A DNA stretch of 64,000 nucleotides from Alphaproteobacteria bacterium (lineage in GTDB: Bacteria; Pseudomonadota; Alphaproteobacteria; Micavibrionales; Micavibrionaceae), in NCBI GenBank assembly GCA_020442385.1, contig JAGRKE010000015.1, forward strand, positions 222,170-286,169, given 5' to 3'. Below, piece after piece: positions 9,601 to 20,000 of the stretch; positions within the stretch are counted from its first letter, which is position 1, and each line of letters opens with the position of its first letter. A program made the position numbers and the translations under genes. Under the pieces are notes generated by a model that did no database searches, had not been told where the DNA came from, and worked only from the letters and a program-made list of their open reading frames with translations.

Positions 9601-10271
9601 ATAAAGATGTGATCTTAATAATGGTTTCTGGGGCCATGGAAAATAAACCCTATTCGGAGCTCAAAGAGATAGGGCTTCAGGCCTTTTTAAAGAAGCCTTT
9701 TCGCCGCGATCAAATTATCGGATCTATCAAGCGCGCCGTGCAGAATAAGCGCCAGGGTTTGGACGATGCGCCTTTCATTACGAGACACAATTGTACAGGT
9801 GTTGTTGAAAACTTAGATCCCGAAGCACGATTTGAGCATAAACAATATTCGAATAAACGCGTTTTAGCGGTTGAAGATATGAAAATGAATATGATGCTGA
9901 TTAAAAAGGTTCTCAGCAAATTCGGGCTTGAAATTGATATGGCGCTTAACGGCCGCGAGGCAGTGGAAAAAGTGTATGAAAACGACTATGACATTATATT
10001 TATGGATTGTCAGATGCCGGAAATGGATGGGTTTGAGGCCACAAAAAAAATCAGGGACTTTGAGAAAAAGCGGAAGCAAAAAGCGGTGCCGATTGTTGCG
10101 TTAACGGCGGACGCCATGGTGGGAGACAGAGAAAAATGTCTGGCGGTTGGTATGGATGATTATATCAATAAACCCTTTAAAGAGACGGACATTGCAAAGG
10201 CGTTGGAAAGTTTTTTAGATGAAACCAAGGAGTATAAATTAGACAAGGCTTTGAAAAGAAAGAATTATTAG
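6609..10271 (+). CDS. MHYT-PAS hybrid sensor histidine kinase with two receivers
   Basis: About 1220 residues, inner membrane. The N-terminal MHYT domain (~20-260) has seven predicted helices and three M-H-x-x-G sites (MHFIGM, MHYTGM, MHYTGI), thought to bind copper and sense O2, CO or NO. A further TM pair near 280 and 490 flanks a periplasmic segment. Then follow a coiled coil, a PAS domain (~540-650), HisKA with LANMSHEIRTPMNAVLG (His692), the HATPase and two receivers (DVCIIDYALGG; DIIFMDCQMPEMDG). A start at 6609 leaves 8 bp after GGAG; the in-frame ATG at 6603 leaves only 2. It has no Hpt, which the divergent gene pair supplies. Confidence 0.92.
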   Translation: MFELLHSVWGPFFILDDTSSYAQSGVYIFSLVLLSYVIASLGSFTGLRLATEIHNAPTQKLKSLLHFGGAFAFGTGIWSMHFIGMLAYKMDMAVSYAPGLTILSMFIAVVIAYGVLQIIRAGSLKWQSLCAGALLLGSAICAMHYTGMAAMKMDAALLYKPGLFFLSVLIAVGASGAALWIVFMLVQHESRWKIVLQIMAALVMGGAICGMHYTGIAASVFIPYADCRYDPNQSFTGLALAVTLTSTAIFAIALILSFKRDFSGEEIQSENAYSGNTVFLQLSLLLSIFLILMTTSYVFLNDAFHKQKNGEILLNAASLQRTLITRYVVRMPIILTSKARNNTQEYEEHMAGILVDIDRINENYNGLLNGGVIDLGLGEERTDKDGIYEVNGLQNSMLEDKVHRAQQQWVTFENMGSEILNSGISDLMDYKNYEGFERQYFRLVNAQDMATKSIQEYLESLNDVLSLKQKIIQVLGVFVFFLTLVYARFFIADRIDYARRQLEENKNTLEKRVEEQTRDIINQKTRTETIINSMNEGLITMDGFGYITSYNDSCVSIFGYQPEEVIGKHASIFLHERHYAEYEMFINQYHGSGRKDMFVVKNEVLGQRKDGSNFPASLSFRHIYFENKPMFICTVEDITQRKERERELKEARDNAERLNKQMQDYTDKLELARSNAEDASRAKSDFLANMSHEIRTPMNAVLGMSGLLLDTHLDEEQKEWVRAINTSGSMLLNIINDIIDISKIEAGKLVLEKTKFDLFEIIQEVAGLYAFQAREKGLEMLIHVDSDLPRFYIGDPVRTKQIFANLISNALKFTVQGHILIQITHKECDDDLVELECRIEDTGIGIPEEKQKKIFEKFSQAEESTTRKFGGTGLGLTIVSQLLGLMNGQIRVESKEEQGSAFIFDFKLGKAGQDDAHAATEDIRNLKVLVVDDYPLTRNLLHETLGREGAACDTAMNAEEALEILKGDPNYDVCIIDYALGGMDGLMLVKKLRAKKKYKDVILIMVSGAMENKPYSELKEIGLQAFLKKPFRRDQIIGSIKRAVQNKRQGLDDAPFITRHNCTGVVENLDPEARFEHKQYSNKRVLAVEDMKMNMMLIKKVLSKFGLEIDMALNGREAVEKVYENDYDIIFMDCQMPEMDGFEATKKIRDFEKKRKQKAVPIVALTADAMVGDREKCLAVGMDDYINKPFKETDIAKALESFLDETKEYKLDKALKRKNY

Positions 10272-10348
10272 GAATTCGATGGCCTGAATTTTTTCCTATT
10301 TTTTCGAAAAAACATGGACTTTAGCGGTTTGAAACGCAATAATGGGGG

Positions 10349-12091
10349 GTGTTTAAATTCTTAACGCAAATACATAGAACGTTTTTCCCTTATTTTTTCC
10401 TGCCTATTTGCTTGTTCATGTGGGCACGCTTTGCTTTTGTCTCTTCGGCGTGGGCACAAAATGTGCCTGCAACGGTGGATCCGGCGCGGGTCATTGATCG
10501 CTTTGATCGTGAAATTTTGAGCGACGAAGAGGATGTGGTCGTGCCGCAAGGCACGGCTGAGTTTTCAACGTCTTATCCCGAAGGGGCGGAAGGCTATAGT
10601 TTTCTGCTTGAGGCTTTAAATATTACGGGCGTGAATGTCTATGATCCGGCGGTGCTCCTCCCGCTTTATGACGAGCATCTAGGGCAAGAGATCAGTGTTG
10701 CCGATTTATTTGCCATTGCGGACAAAATCACCAAATTTTACAGAGATGATGGATATATCCTCGCGCAAGCGATTGTGCCACCGCAGGAGATAGATGGTGA
10801 GCAGGTTGAAATTCATGTAACGGAGGGGCATGTCGCGCAGGTTAAACTGGAAGGGGGCAATGTTTCTTCATCCTTGATTAAAAGGATGACCGAAAAAATC
10901 AAACATGCGCCAGCTTTTAACGTGAATCTTCTAGAGCGCCAGTTGCTTTTACTCAACCGTATGACAGGGGTGCGGGCTGTGGGCGTTATAGAGCCGGTAT
11001 CGGAGCCGGATTTGGCGCTGCCCGGCGCGGTTGCGTTGAAAATTATATTCACGCAGCGAGATAATGATTATCTGGTTAGTCTTGATAATTACGGATCGAA
11101 ATTTGTCGGTCCGTGGCAATTTGGCGCTTCGGTTGAAATTCCGCACACCACGCTTTTTAATGGTTTAACCAATATGGCTGCCTATACAACGCCGCAATTT
11201 AAGGAACTTGGTTTTGTTTCTTTTTCTGAGACCGTGCCGCTAACAGCTGATGGTCTTGCTCTGAAAGGCGGTATTAAATATAGCCGGTCCGAGCCAGGTA
11301 ATAATTTAGAAGATCTGGAGTTGAAGAGCCGTTATTTTTCCGTGAATCTTGGGTTGGAATATCCTCTATATTTGCGCCGTAGCAAACAGCTCGATCTGTT
11401 TGGACGCTTTGAATATAACAATTCAAAAAGCGACATTCTTAATACGCGCTTTTTTGATGATCGGTTGCGTGTGCTCAGGACCGGGCTGAAAGGTTTTGAC
11501 AGTAATATTCTTGAGGGGCAAATTTCCGGCGAGGCCATTTTTTCGCAAGGGCTTGATATTCTGGGCGCGCGGGGGCCTGGCTCAATTGATTTATCACGGG
11601 CGCAGGGCCGCAGCGATTTCAGCAAAGTCAATGCAAGCATGACGTATCTAAAAGGCTTTGGAAAATCTTTCGGATTTAAAACATCTTTGATGACGCAATA
11701 TGCATTTTCGCCGCTGCTCTCATCAGAAGAATTTGGTTATGGCGGGTATGAGGTAGGCCGGGCCTATAACAGCTCCGAGATTACGGGCGATAGCGGCATC
11801 GCATTTCTGACTGAGCTGAGTTATCAGGGGTGGGCGCACTATTCCGGAGCGGGCCTAGAGCCGGGTATTGTACCGTTTCTTTTTTATGATGCTGGGCGTG
11901 TCTGGAACAGGGATGATAATACAGATCCGGAATCAGGGGCCTCAATGGGCGCCGGTTTCGATTTAAACTGGGGCGGCGATGCGAATCTTCGTTTCACTGT
12001 TGCTCAACCGCTTTCAAGACGGGTGCAAAACCCGGCCTATGGCAATGGGAAGAATCCCGTATACCTCATATCACTCAAAAAACAGTTCTAA
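10349..12091 (+). CDS. Two-partner secretion outer-membrane transporter (ShlB/FhaC family)
   Basis: A 580-residue TpsB pore. An N-terminal signal sequence ends near SSAWAQ (about residue 36). Two POTRA modules follow, with the TpsB hallmark FYRDDGYILAQAIVPPQ and a second POTRA around GHVAQVKLEGGN. The rest is a 16-strand-type beta-barrel ending in LISLKKQF with the expected C-terminal Phe. It secretes the TpsA protein encoded just downstream. The start is GTG at 10349, and a GGGGGG tract touches it, which is an unusually tight ribosome site; ATG at residue 24 would cut the signal peptide. An in-frame stop at 10340 rules out an earlier start. Confidence 0.92.
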   Translation: MFKFLTQIHRTFFPYFFLPICLFMWARFAFVSSAWAQNVPATVDPARVIDRFDREILSDEEDVVVPQGTAEFSTSYPEGAEGYSFLLEALNITGVNVYDPAVLLPLYDEHLGQEISVADLFAIADKITKFYRDDGYILAQAIVPPQEIDGEQVEIHVTEGHVAQVKLEGGNVSSSLIKRMTEKIKHAPAFNVNLLERQLLLLNRMTGVRAVGVIEPVSEPDLALPGAVALKIIFTQRDNDYLVSLDNYGSKFVGPWQFGASVEIPHTTLFNGLTNMAAYTTPQFKELGFVSFSETVPLTADGLALKGGIKYSRSEPGNNLEDLELKSRYFSVNLGLEYPLYLRRSKQLDLFGRFEYNNSKSDILNTRFFDDRLRVLRTGLKGFDSNILEGQISGEAIFSQGLDILGARGPGSIDLSRAQGRSDFSKVNASMTYLKGFGKSFGFKTSLMTQYAFSPLLSSEEFGYGGYEVGRAYNSSEITGDSGIAFLTELSYQGWAHYSGAGLEPGIVPFLFYDAGRVWNRDDNTDPESGASMGAGFDLNWGGDANLRFTVAQPLSRRVQNPAYGNGKNPVYLISLKKQF

Positions 12092-12262
12092 GTCTCTGAT
12101 TTCTAATATTTTTTATTTTTACAGTATCTTAAGATTTGTCCGTTTTAATATACGTGTGTCTGCGTTTATAGAGTGTTTTAAGACTGTGTAAATCTTTTTC
12201 TGTCATAATGAAAATACAGCAAAAACAGGGAGATAGGCATCTTTAATCGATTTAAGATAGGT

Positions 12263-15200
12263 TTGTTTTTAAGCGCAAGTCTTCTCGCCGCCGGAGTTCA
12301 GCCGGCGGGCGCAAATCCTGCAGATCCGACAGTTCGGGCCGGAAATGCAACATTTTCGCAAAACGCTAATAAATTGGATGTCTATCAATCGACCCAAAAA
12401 GCCGTGATTGACTGGCGCAGTTTTAATATTGAGGCCGGTGAGCATACCGAATTTCATCAGCCCTCTAAAAATTCCTTCACCTTGAATCGTGTAAACAGCA
12501 ACGACTCGTCGCATATTAACGGGATGCTCAGCGCGAATGGGAATATTGCCGTGCTCAATCCGAATGGCGTTTACTTTGGCGCTGGCGCGCAGGTGGATGT
12601 CGGCGGGTTGCTGGTCACAACCAGCGATATCGACAATGACGATTTCATGAATGGGGATATGAATTTTACCGCGCCGGGCAAGGTCGGTGCTGAAATTATC
12701 AATGAAGGCCACATTACTGCCGGTGAGGCCGGGCTTGTTGGTCTGGTGGCGCCCAATGTTGAAAATCGTGGTGTAATCGAAGCGCGTCTGGGCAAGGTTC
12801 AGTTGGTCTCGGGCGATACATTTACGCTGGATATGGCTGGTGATGGCTTAATTAATGTCGCGGTCAGCGAAGATCAAGCTCGTAAGATTGTGAATGAAGG
12901 TCAAATCAACGCCGATGGTGGAACAATTGTTATGAGCGCCGCTGATGCGCGTGAGAATGTCGATAATCTGATCGTTAATAAGGGCAAGCTCTCTGCCAAT
13001 TCAATTGGTATGAAGAACGGTAAAATTGTTCTCTCGGCCGGCGGATCAAACAAAACATCCAAGAGCGGCGTTGCAACGGTTTTGAATGAAGGTGTAATTG
13101 AAGCCAAAGGAAATGATGCGAACGAGAGCGGCGGCAGCGTCCATATGCTCGGCGATCATGTTGGCGCGATGGCAAACTCAACGATTGATGTGTCGGGCTC
13201 TGCGGGTGGCGGTGAAGTTTTACTTGGCGGTGAGTATCAAGGCGGCGGCGATGTGCAAACAGCAGCACGTAGCTATGTTGATGAAAGCGCCGTCATTGAG
13301 GCGAGTGCTACAGAAGTTGGCGATGGCGGACGCGTTATTATCTGGGCGGATGAGATTACACGTTACAGCGGCCAAATTAATGCTGAAGGCGGTGCACAAA
13401 GTGGCGATGGCGGCTTCGTTGAAGTTTCAGGTAAAGAACACCTGGCTTATAACGGTCTTGTTTCGACGTTGGCAGCCAATGGTGAAGATGGCACGCTCCT
13501 TCTCGATCCGACAGATATTACAATTTCAAATGCAGTTGATAATAACGTGAGCGGGACTTCGACATTCCAACCCAGTGTTGATGATGGTCCATCGAACCTG
13601 AATGTAACAACGTTGCAAAATCAACTCGTATCTTCGAATGTCACAGTTCAAACACGCGCAACCGGATCGCAAAATGGCGATATTACAGTTGTTGATCCAA
13701 TCACTTGGACAGCCAACAAAATACTAACTCTTGATGCTCACAATAAAATTTATGTGAATGCACAAATTTCGGGACGCAATAAACTAGTTTTGAATGCAAC
13801 AGATGTTGAAATTAATGCCCCTATCTTAAGGGCGGCTAACACGTTTAACGTTGTTTTTCAGCCGCGCGCAACCAACATATCGATGGGTATCGCAGGCGGC
13901 GCTGGGACATATAATCTATCCAGCGCAGAGCTTGATTTTTTGAATAGTAATATAGCGGGCATATATTTAGGCAACAGCTCATCAACCGCTGCCATGGATC
14001 TTGGTGCATATAATTGGAATAACAACGTTTATTTCTACACATCGACAGGCGAGATGCAGGTTAATGGCGCTCAAGATTTTGGCGCTTTTCAAGCGACATT
14101 ACAGACCCGTAATTTAAGTTTAGATAATACATTGAGTGGATCAGGCGCGCTTATTTTCAGGCCTGGCGGTAGTGTTAGTGTTGGTTTGGCGGGCGCGGCC
14201 GGTACGCTTAATCTAAGTGTTGCTGAACTGGATAATATTCAGGACGGTTTTAATCGGATTGATTTTGGACAGACAAACAGCAACCAACCAATAACGGTCA
14301 ATGCCTACACATGGAACGATAGTGCCAGATTTTTGGTTAATAACTCCGATATTAATATCGATGGCGATCAAACCTTGGTGGGGAATAACTATATGACACT
14401 TTACGGCAGAACGCTGAATATGAGTGCCGATGTGTACGGCAGCAATGTCGTAATATTTCAACCTAACAATGCTAACAGCACAATCGGTGTCGGCGGCGCG
14501 GCGGGAACGTATCAAGTTGATGATGCGCTTTTAAGTAATTTTATAGGCTTTAGCCGCATTCGCGTGGGCTCAACTGCGCATACGGGAAATATAAACATTG
14601 CTGCTTTAGACTGGGATGATAAAGGGCTTGAGGTTTTTTCTAAAACCGGCGTCATCAATGTCAATGGAGATATTGATGTTGGCGCGTATGATTTGTGGCT
14701 TCGTAGTGATGTTTCGCCTGTCGTCAATGGTGACTTAATCGGCTCTGGTACGCTTCGAATTGGCCAGAGCGCAACAAATGTAACGATGGGTGTCGCGGGC
14801 GGCGCGGGAACCGTGAATATCGGAACATCCATACTGGATCATATTCAAGATGGTTGGAATCTGTTGCGCTTTGGAACGACAGGAAATGATCAGCAGCTTA
14901 CGGTCAATGCCTATAATTGGCAGGACAGCGTTTCGTTTGAAACCGATAGCGGCGTTATCCAAATTGATGGCGCGCAGACAGTCGGTAATAACGATTTCAC
15001 GCTTATTACCGACGTTGATCCCGCTATTAATGCGGCAATCAGCGGAAGTGGTGTTTTCACCCTCAGAGGCGAGGCAACAAACCGAAATATCGGTTTGGCT
15101 GGTCAGACAGGGCATTTGTTACTTTCTGTCGCAGAACTGGATAACATCAGTGACGGTTGGTCGGAGCTTGTTTTTGGAGCAGAAGGTCATACAGGGCAGC

Positions 15201-17035
15201 TGCGCATGGGCAACTACACCTGGAATGATTCTGTGCACGGGTATGGCAGTACGGGGTATGTTTATAGCACGGCTATGGGCGCAAATGATTTGACGCTCAC
15301 ACTCTCCAATCTGGCTGTTTACAACACCATCAGCGGAACGGGAACGCTGACTTTTGAGCAGGATAACGTGACACGTACTATGGCTGTGGCCGGCGGTTCA
15401 GGAAGCTTTAATATTAGCGCTGCAGAAGCAAATTACATTGCCGATGGCTGGGATCAGATTATTTTTGGACGCAGCGACAGTACGGCCAGATTGGGTGTAG
15501 AGGTCCATACATGGAACGACAATGTGACATTCTTAGGCGGCAGCGGAGAGATCGAATTTGACGGTGTGCAAAATTTCGGTGCGAATGACGTTGTCATTAA
15601 CGGTCAAAATCTCACAATTCGTCAAAACCTTATTGGTACAGGGAATTTGACGATTGCAACATCTGATGCGAATGAGAGTATTGGCTTGGCTGGTGGAGCT
15701 GGTACACTCAATATATCGACTTCTGAGCTTAACCGTCTGGTTGATGGTTGGAACAGCATTACGATTGGCCGCAGTGATGGCACAGGGTTAATGAGCGCCA
15801 ACACCCACACATGGAATGATCAAATAAATTTCTTGAGCGGCAGCGGCGAAATCCGCTTTGATGGGGCGCAGAATTTTGGTGCGAATGATGTGACTATTCA
15901 AACCGACAGCCTTGCACTCAATGCGGCGCTAAGTGGTACGGGTAATCTTGATATTTTCCAAACGGATATGACGGCCAGCATTGGTCTTGGCGGCGGCGCA
16001 GGAACGCTGAATTTGGATGACAGTGAATTAGATAACCTGAGTGACGGTTGGACATCGATCGACATCGGTCGAGCTGACGGAACGGGCGCCATTACCATGG
16101 ATGCCTATGCGAATTGGGCAGATGCGTTTACCTTTATCAAGGATAATTCCGACTTAAGCAATGCGATTAGCATTATCGGCGACCAAACCGTTCTGGGTGC
16201 GAGTGATGGAATGTTGAACTTTAATGGTAATGTTGAATTGGGTGCGGCGATTGATACGAACGGCAATGTACTCACCTTTAATGACCCACTGACTTTAATT
16301 AGCAATAGCGCTTTGACAACTGGCGCAGCAGACATTGCTTTTAATAATACTGTCGATGGTGCATTTGATTTAGCGCTGAACACATCAGGCGATATTGATT
16401 TTAATGGCGCGGTTGGGAATACAACCCGTCTAGGTGATGTCACGATTAACGGTGCGAATAATGTAACGGCACTCGGCACCTTTAAAGTTGATGAGCTGAC
16501 AATTAATGCTTCAACAGGCACGAGCGCTTTTGCAGCGGTGAATGCAACCAATGACATTAATATCGATGCACAGGCAATTAGTGGTAGTTTCTTGGGTGCT
16601 AACGGTGTTCTGAATGCAAATGCGGGCGCTGTGAATGCGACAGTGAGTTTTGATGCGCTGGATATTTCAGGCGCAAGTGCGGCGCTGCTTGGCGGATATA
16701 TCGGCGCACCCGGAACGGCCAATCAGGCTATGGCCAATTTGATTAGCGTCGGTGGTGTTCTTATGCCAAGCCCGGATAGCAATTACACATTTGAAGGCTT
16801 TACAATTGGGTATGTTGCGCCGCCTCCGGCTTCCGGGAATGATGAAATTGTAGATATCGTTCGTCAAACGTTTCAGCCGGATATAAGCCTGCAAGTAACT
16901 TCTGAAAATCAGCCTACAGAATATCTGTTTGAAAATAATCTGCCTGAGTTCACGACAGATTGGACAAAAATTATCGACGGATATCTCTATGTTCATCCTG
17001 ATCTTCAGGCGATGATCGATATTTCATCTCTTTAA
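12263..17035 (+). CDS. TpsA exoprotein, filamentous-haemagglutinin-like adhesin
   Basis: A ~1590-residue secreted beta-helix protein exported by the TpsB upstream. The TPS secretion domain shows NSFTLNRVNSNDSSHINGML, then AVLNPNGVYFG, the canonical NPNG signature. Residues ~530-1320 hold eight repeats of about 100 residues, each with a GGAGT-like turn, a DGW segment and an AYxWND segment. The tail (~1480-1590) ends in DLQAMIDISSL and has no cysteine-pair or toxin motif. The TTG at 12263 gives a signal peptide without basic residues. Reading from ATC at 12239, six bases after GGGAG, adds NRFK and a normal n-region, so the true start may be that rare codon. It is convergent with putA. Confidence 0.9.
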   Translation: MFLSASLLAAGVQPAGANPADPTVRAGNATFSQNANKLDVYQSTQKAVIDWRSFNIEAGEHTEFHQPSKNSFTLNRVNSNDSSHINGMLSANGNIAVLNPNGVYFGAGAQVDVGGLLVTTSDIDNDDFMNGDMNFTAPGKVGAEIINEGHITAGEAGLVGLVAPNVENRGVIEARLGKVQLVSGDTFTLDMAGDGLINVAVSEDQARKIVNEGQINADGGTIVMSAADARENVDNLIVNKGKLSANSIGMKNGKIVLSAGGSNKTSKSGVATVLNEGVIEAKGNDANESGGSVHMLGDHVGAMANSTIDVSGSAGGGEVLLGGEYQGGGDVQTAARSYVDESAVIEASATEVGDGGRVIIWADEITRYSGQINAEGGAQSGDGGFVEVSGKEHLAYNGLVSTLAANGEDGTLLLDPTDITISNAVDNNVSGTSTFQPSVDDGPSNLNVTTLQNQLVSSNVTVQTRATGSQNGDITVVDPITWTANKILTLDAHNKIYVNAQISGRNKLVLNATDVEINAPILRAANTFNVVFQPRATNISMGIAGGAGTYNLSSAELDFLNSNIAGIYLGNSSSTAAMDLGAYNWNNNVYFYTSTGEMQVNGAQDFGAFQATLQTRNLSLDNTLSGSGALIFRPGGSVSVGLAGAAGTLNLSVAELDNIQDGFNRIDFGQTNSNQPITVNAYTWNDSARFLVNNSDINIDGDQTLVGNNYMTLYGRTLNMSADVYGSNVVIFQPNNANSTIGVGGAAGTYQVDDALLSNFIGFSRIRVGSTAHTGNINIAALDWDDKGLEVFSKTGVINVNGDIDVGAYDLWLRSDVSPVVNGDLIGSGTLRIGQSATNVTMGVAGGAGTVNIGTSILDHIQDGWNLLRFGTTGNDQQLTVNAYNWQDSVSFETDSGVIQIDGAQTVGNNDFTLITDVDPAINAAISGSGVFTLRGEATNRNIGLAGQTGHLLLSVAELDNISDGWSELVFGAEGHTGQLRMGNYTWNDSVHGYGSTGYVYSTAMGANDLTLTLSNLAVYNTISGTGTLTFEQDNVTRTMAVAGGSGSFNISAAEANYIADGWDQIIFGRSDSTARLGVEVHTWNDNVTFLGGSGEIEFDGVQNFGANDVVINGQNLTIRQNLIGTGNLTIATSDANESIGLAGGAGTLNISTSELNRLVDGWNSITIGRSDGTGLMSANTHTWNDQINFLSGSGEIRFDGAQNFGANDVTIQTDSLALNAALSGTGNLDIFQTDMTASIGLGGGAGTLNLDDSELDNLSDGWTSIDIGRADGTGAITMDAYANWADAFTFIKDNSDLSNAISIIGDQTVLGASDGMLNFNGNVELGAAIDTNGNVLTFNDPLTLISNSALTTGAADIAFNNTVDGAFDLALNTSGDIDFNGAVGNTTRLGDVTINGANNVTALGTFKVDELTINASTGTSAFAAVNATNDINIDAQAISGSFLGANGVLNANAGAVNATVSFDALDISGASAALLGGYIGAPGTANQAMANLISVGGVLMPSPDSNYTFEGFTIGYVAPPPASGNDEIVDIVRQTFQPDISLQVTSENQPTEYLFENNLPEFTTDWTKIIDGYLYVHPDLQAMIDISSL
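13856..16225 (+). repeat. Eight tandem ~300-bp coding repeats in tpsA
   Basis: Each unit encodes ~95-105 residues with the same order of landmarks: a GxAGGAGTxNLSxAELD turn, DGWxxIxFG, AYTWND, an INIDGxQxxGxND strand pair and LSGTG. Copies begin near 13856, 14153, 14459, 14759, 15062, 15357, 15656 and 15956. They are diverged at DNA level, so they look old and selected rather than freshly duplicated. They would add turns to the beta-helix stalk. Confidence 0.75.
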
Positions 17036-17036
17036 A

Positions 17037-20000
17037 TTATTCTTCAATCGAAACGAGGCTGGCATTACCGCCTGAGGCGGTTGTGTCGATGCTAATCGTC
17101 TTTTCAGTTGCAAAGCGCGGCAGGTAATTGGGCCCACCGGCTTTCGGACCTGTGCCGGAAAGACCTTGTCCGCCGAAGGGTTGCACGCCGACAACTGCGC
17201 CGGTCATAGAGCGGTTCACATAGATATTACCGGCCTTCATGCGTTTTGAGACTTCTTCATGAAAAGACTCAACGCGGCTGTGGACACCAAAGGTTAGGCC
17301 GTATCCCGTGGCGTTTAGATCGTCAATCAATACAGCCATATCCTTATGCTTAAAGCGCACAACGTGTAAAATAGGTCCGAAAACCTCGCGTTCCAGAAGG
17401 GCGACGTCTTTAATCTCATAAGCACAGGGGGCAAAGAAATGTCCGCGTTTTTCGGTTGCCGGATCAATTTCCACCGCATGAATGAGCGTGGCTTTTTCAT
17501 CAAGGAAATTTTTATGCTGCGCCAAAGTTTCATAAGACCCTGCATCAATTACAGGGCCGACATCGGTGGAAAGCATGCCCGGCGCATCCACGCGCAGCGC
17601 TTTCATCGCGCCTTTAAGCATATTAATCATATGATTGGCAACTTCGTCCTGAACGCAGAGAATCCGTAGGGCCGAGCAACGCTGCCCCGCACTGCCAAAG
17701 GCACTGCGCAAAACATCATCAATCACTTGTTCAGCTAGAGCGGAGGAATCAACAATCATGGCATTCTGTCCGCCGGTTTCGGCAATGAGCGGCACAATCG
17801 TGCCGTCTTTTGCCGCCAAAGTTTGGTTGATCATTTTTGCAACCTCGGTCGAGCCGGTAAAGGCCACGCCCGCAACATATTTGTGCCCGGTCAATGCTGG
17901 TCCGATAACCGAACCACGCCCAAGAATAAGGTTTACGGCGGCTTTGGGAATGCCGGCCTCATGCATTAATTCAACGGTTTTTGTTGCAATCAGCGGTGTT
18001 TGATCAGCAGGTTTAGCCAATACCGCGTTGCCCGCCATCAGCGCAGCAATAACTTGCCCCGTGAAAATCGCTAGCGGAAAATTCCACGGGCTGATACAGA
18101 CAAAAACTCCGCGTCCTTGCAGATACAGGCGGTTGCTTTCCCCGGTTGGGCCGGGTAAGATATGGCCTTCGGCCTTGAAGTCACCGCGCCCGCGATTGGC
18201 GTAATAGCGGGCGAAATCGACGGCTTCGCGCACCTCATCATGCGCATCTTCAATTGTTTTTCCAGCTTCGCGCACCAAAATGGAGATAAGCGTGTGTTCA
18301 TCACGCTCCAAAAGATCGGCAAAGCGCTCGAGCGCTTGCGCGCGTATGTCCGCATCTGTGTTTGACCATTCTTCGAAAGCCGTTTGTGCAATTTCGAAAG
18401 CCTGCTCAACATTCTTGGCATCGCAAGACCAAGCCTGGCCGACAATATCAGTTATATTTGCCGGGTTTATAATATCGCGCGGCGTGCCTTCAGTTTGCAA
18501 TTTTCCATCAATAATAGATCCGGCCTTCAAGCTTTCCTTTGAATTTTCGATGTGCAGCAAAATTGGATCAACTTGCGCCGGGTCTGTGATATCTGTCCCG
18601 CGTGAATTGTCGCGGCCATGCGGCGTTTCTTGACTATAAAGATCAGAAGGCATCGGGATTTTTGGATGGCGTACGCTTTCGTAGGTGCGCACTTTTTCAA
18701 CCGGATCCTGAACAATATCTGCGGCGGGGACATCAGGCTTTAAAAGCTTATTCACGAACGAGCTGTTTGCGCCGTTCTCAAGCAAGCGGCGCACAAGATA
18801 GGGAAGTAAATCTTCGTGAGAGCCGACGGGGGCGTAAATTGTGACCGGGATGTCATGATCTTCAAGCAGAACATCATAAAGACCTTCGCCCATACCGTGC
18901 AGGCGCTGAAGCTCGAACGCTGCATCGGCGCTGCGTGCCATATCGATAACGGCCATTATTGTGTGAGCGTTATGCGTAGCGAACATTGGATAAATATGAT
19001 CCTGATGCTGCAGTAATTTAGCCGCGCAGGCGAGATAGGATAAATCGGTATTGGCTTTGCGCGTAAAGACCGGGTAATCGGACAGGCCCATCACTTGCGC
19101 ACGTTTGATTTCGGTGTCCCAATAGGCGCCTTTTACAAGGCGTACGCGCAGTTTTTGGTTATAAGTTTGAGATAGTGCAGCAATGTGATCAATCACATGA
19201 TAGCAGCGTTTTTGGTAGGCTTGTATTACAATGCCCAGCCCGTCCCAGCTGCTAAAATCATTGTTTTTCATGACCGTCTCGATGATCTCGAGCGAGATTT
19301 CTAGACGGTCGACTTCTTCCGCATCAACGCTGAGCGCAATATTATGCTGCGCTGCTTTCTGACAAAGGGCAGAGAGTTTCTCAGTCAGTGCTGGCACACA
19401 AAAATCTTTATGCGCATATTCATAGCGCGGGTATAGCGCGGAGAGTTTCACCGAAATGCCTGATGAGCGCTCTTGTTCGCTTTGTGCATGCTGCGCAATA
19501 TATTCGATTGAGCGGGCATACGACTGGAAGTAGCGTTCAGCATCTTCCATGGTGCGTGCGCCTTCGCCAAGCATATCAAAGGAAAAGCGCACCTGTCCTT
19601 TTTGATAATTTTTGCTGCGCTTGATGGCCTCGGCCATATCTTGACCCAGCACAAATTGGCGGCCCAAAATGCGGATGGCTTGTGTTATGGCTTCGCGGAT
19701 CACGGGCTTGCCAAGTTTTGCCAGACCACCATCAAGTGTTTTTTGTGTCAGAGACAAGCCAAACCCGGCGGCTTTTGTTAGAAAGCCTTTGCTGTTTCCG
19801 GCAGAGGCCAGCCAGTCGGCTGCGGCAATTTTGTCATTGATCAGCGCATCGGCGACAGGGGCATCGGGAATGCGCAAAAGCGCTTCGGCCAAGCACATGA
19901 GTGAGAGGCCTTCAGGCGTATCCAGAGAATATTGCTGCAAGAAGGTTTCCAGTTGTCCGGCAGATTTTTTACGTCCGCGCAGTTTTTCGATCAGCGCAAT

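Noticed and set aside
10272..10300. AATTC/GAATT hairpin with T-run after the hybrid kinase
   Set aside because: The stem is only five AT-rich pairs; too weak to list as a terminator.
16105..16722. Long antisense ORF within tpsA (205 residues)
   Set aside because: Low-complexity Ala/Val/Ser/Pro content, no ribosome site, and it mirrors the repeats of tpsA on the other strand.
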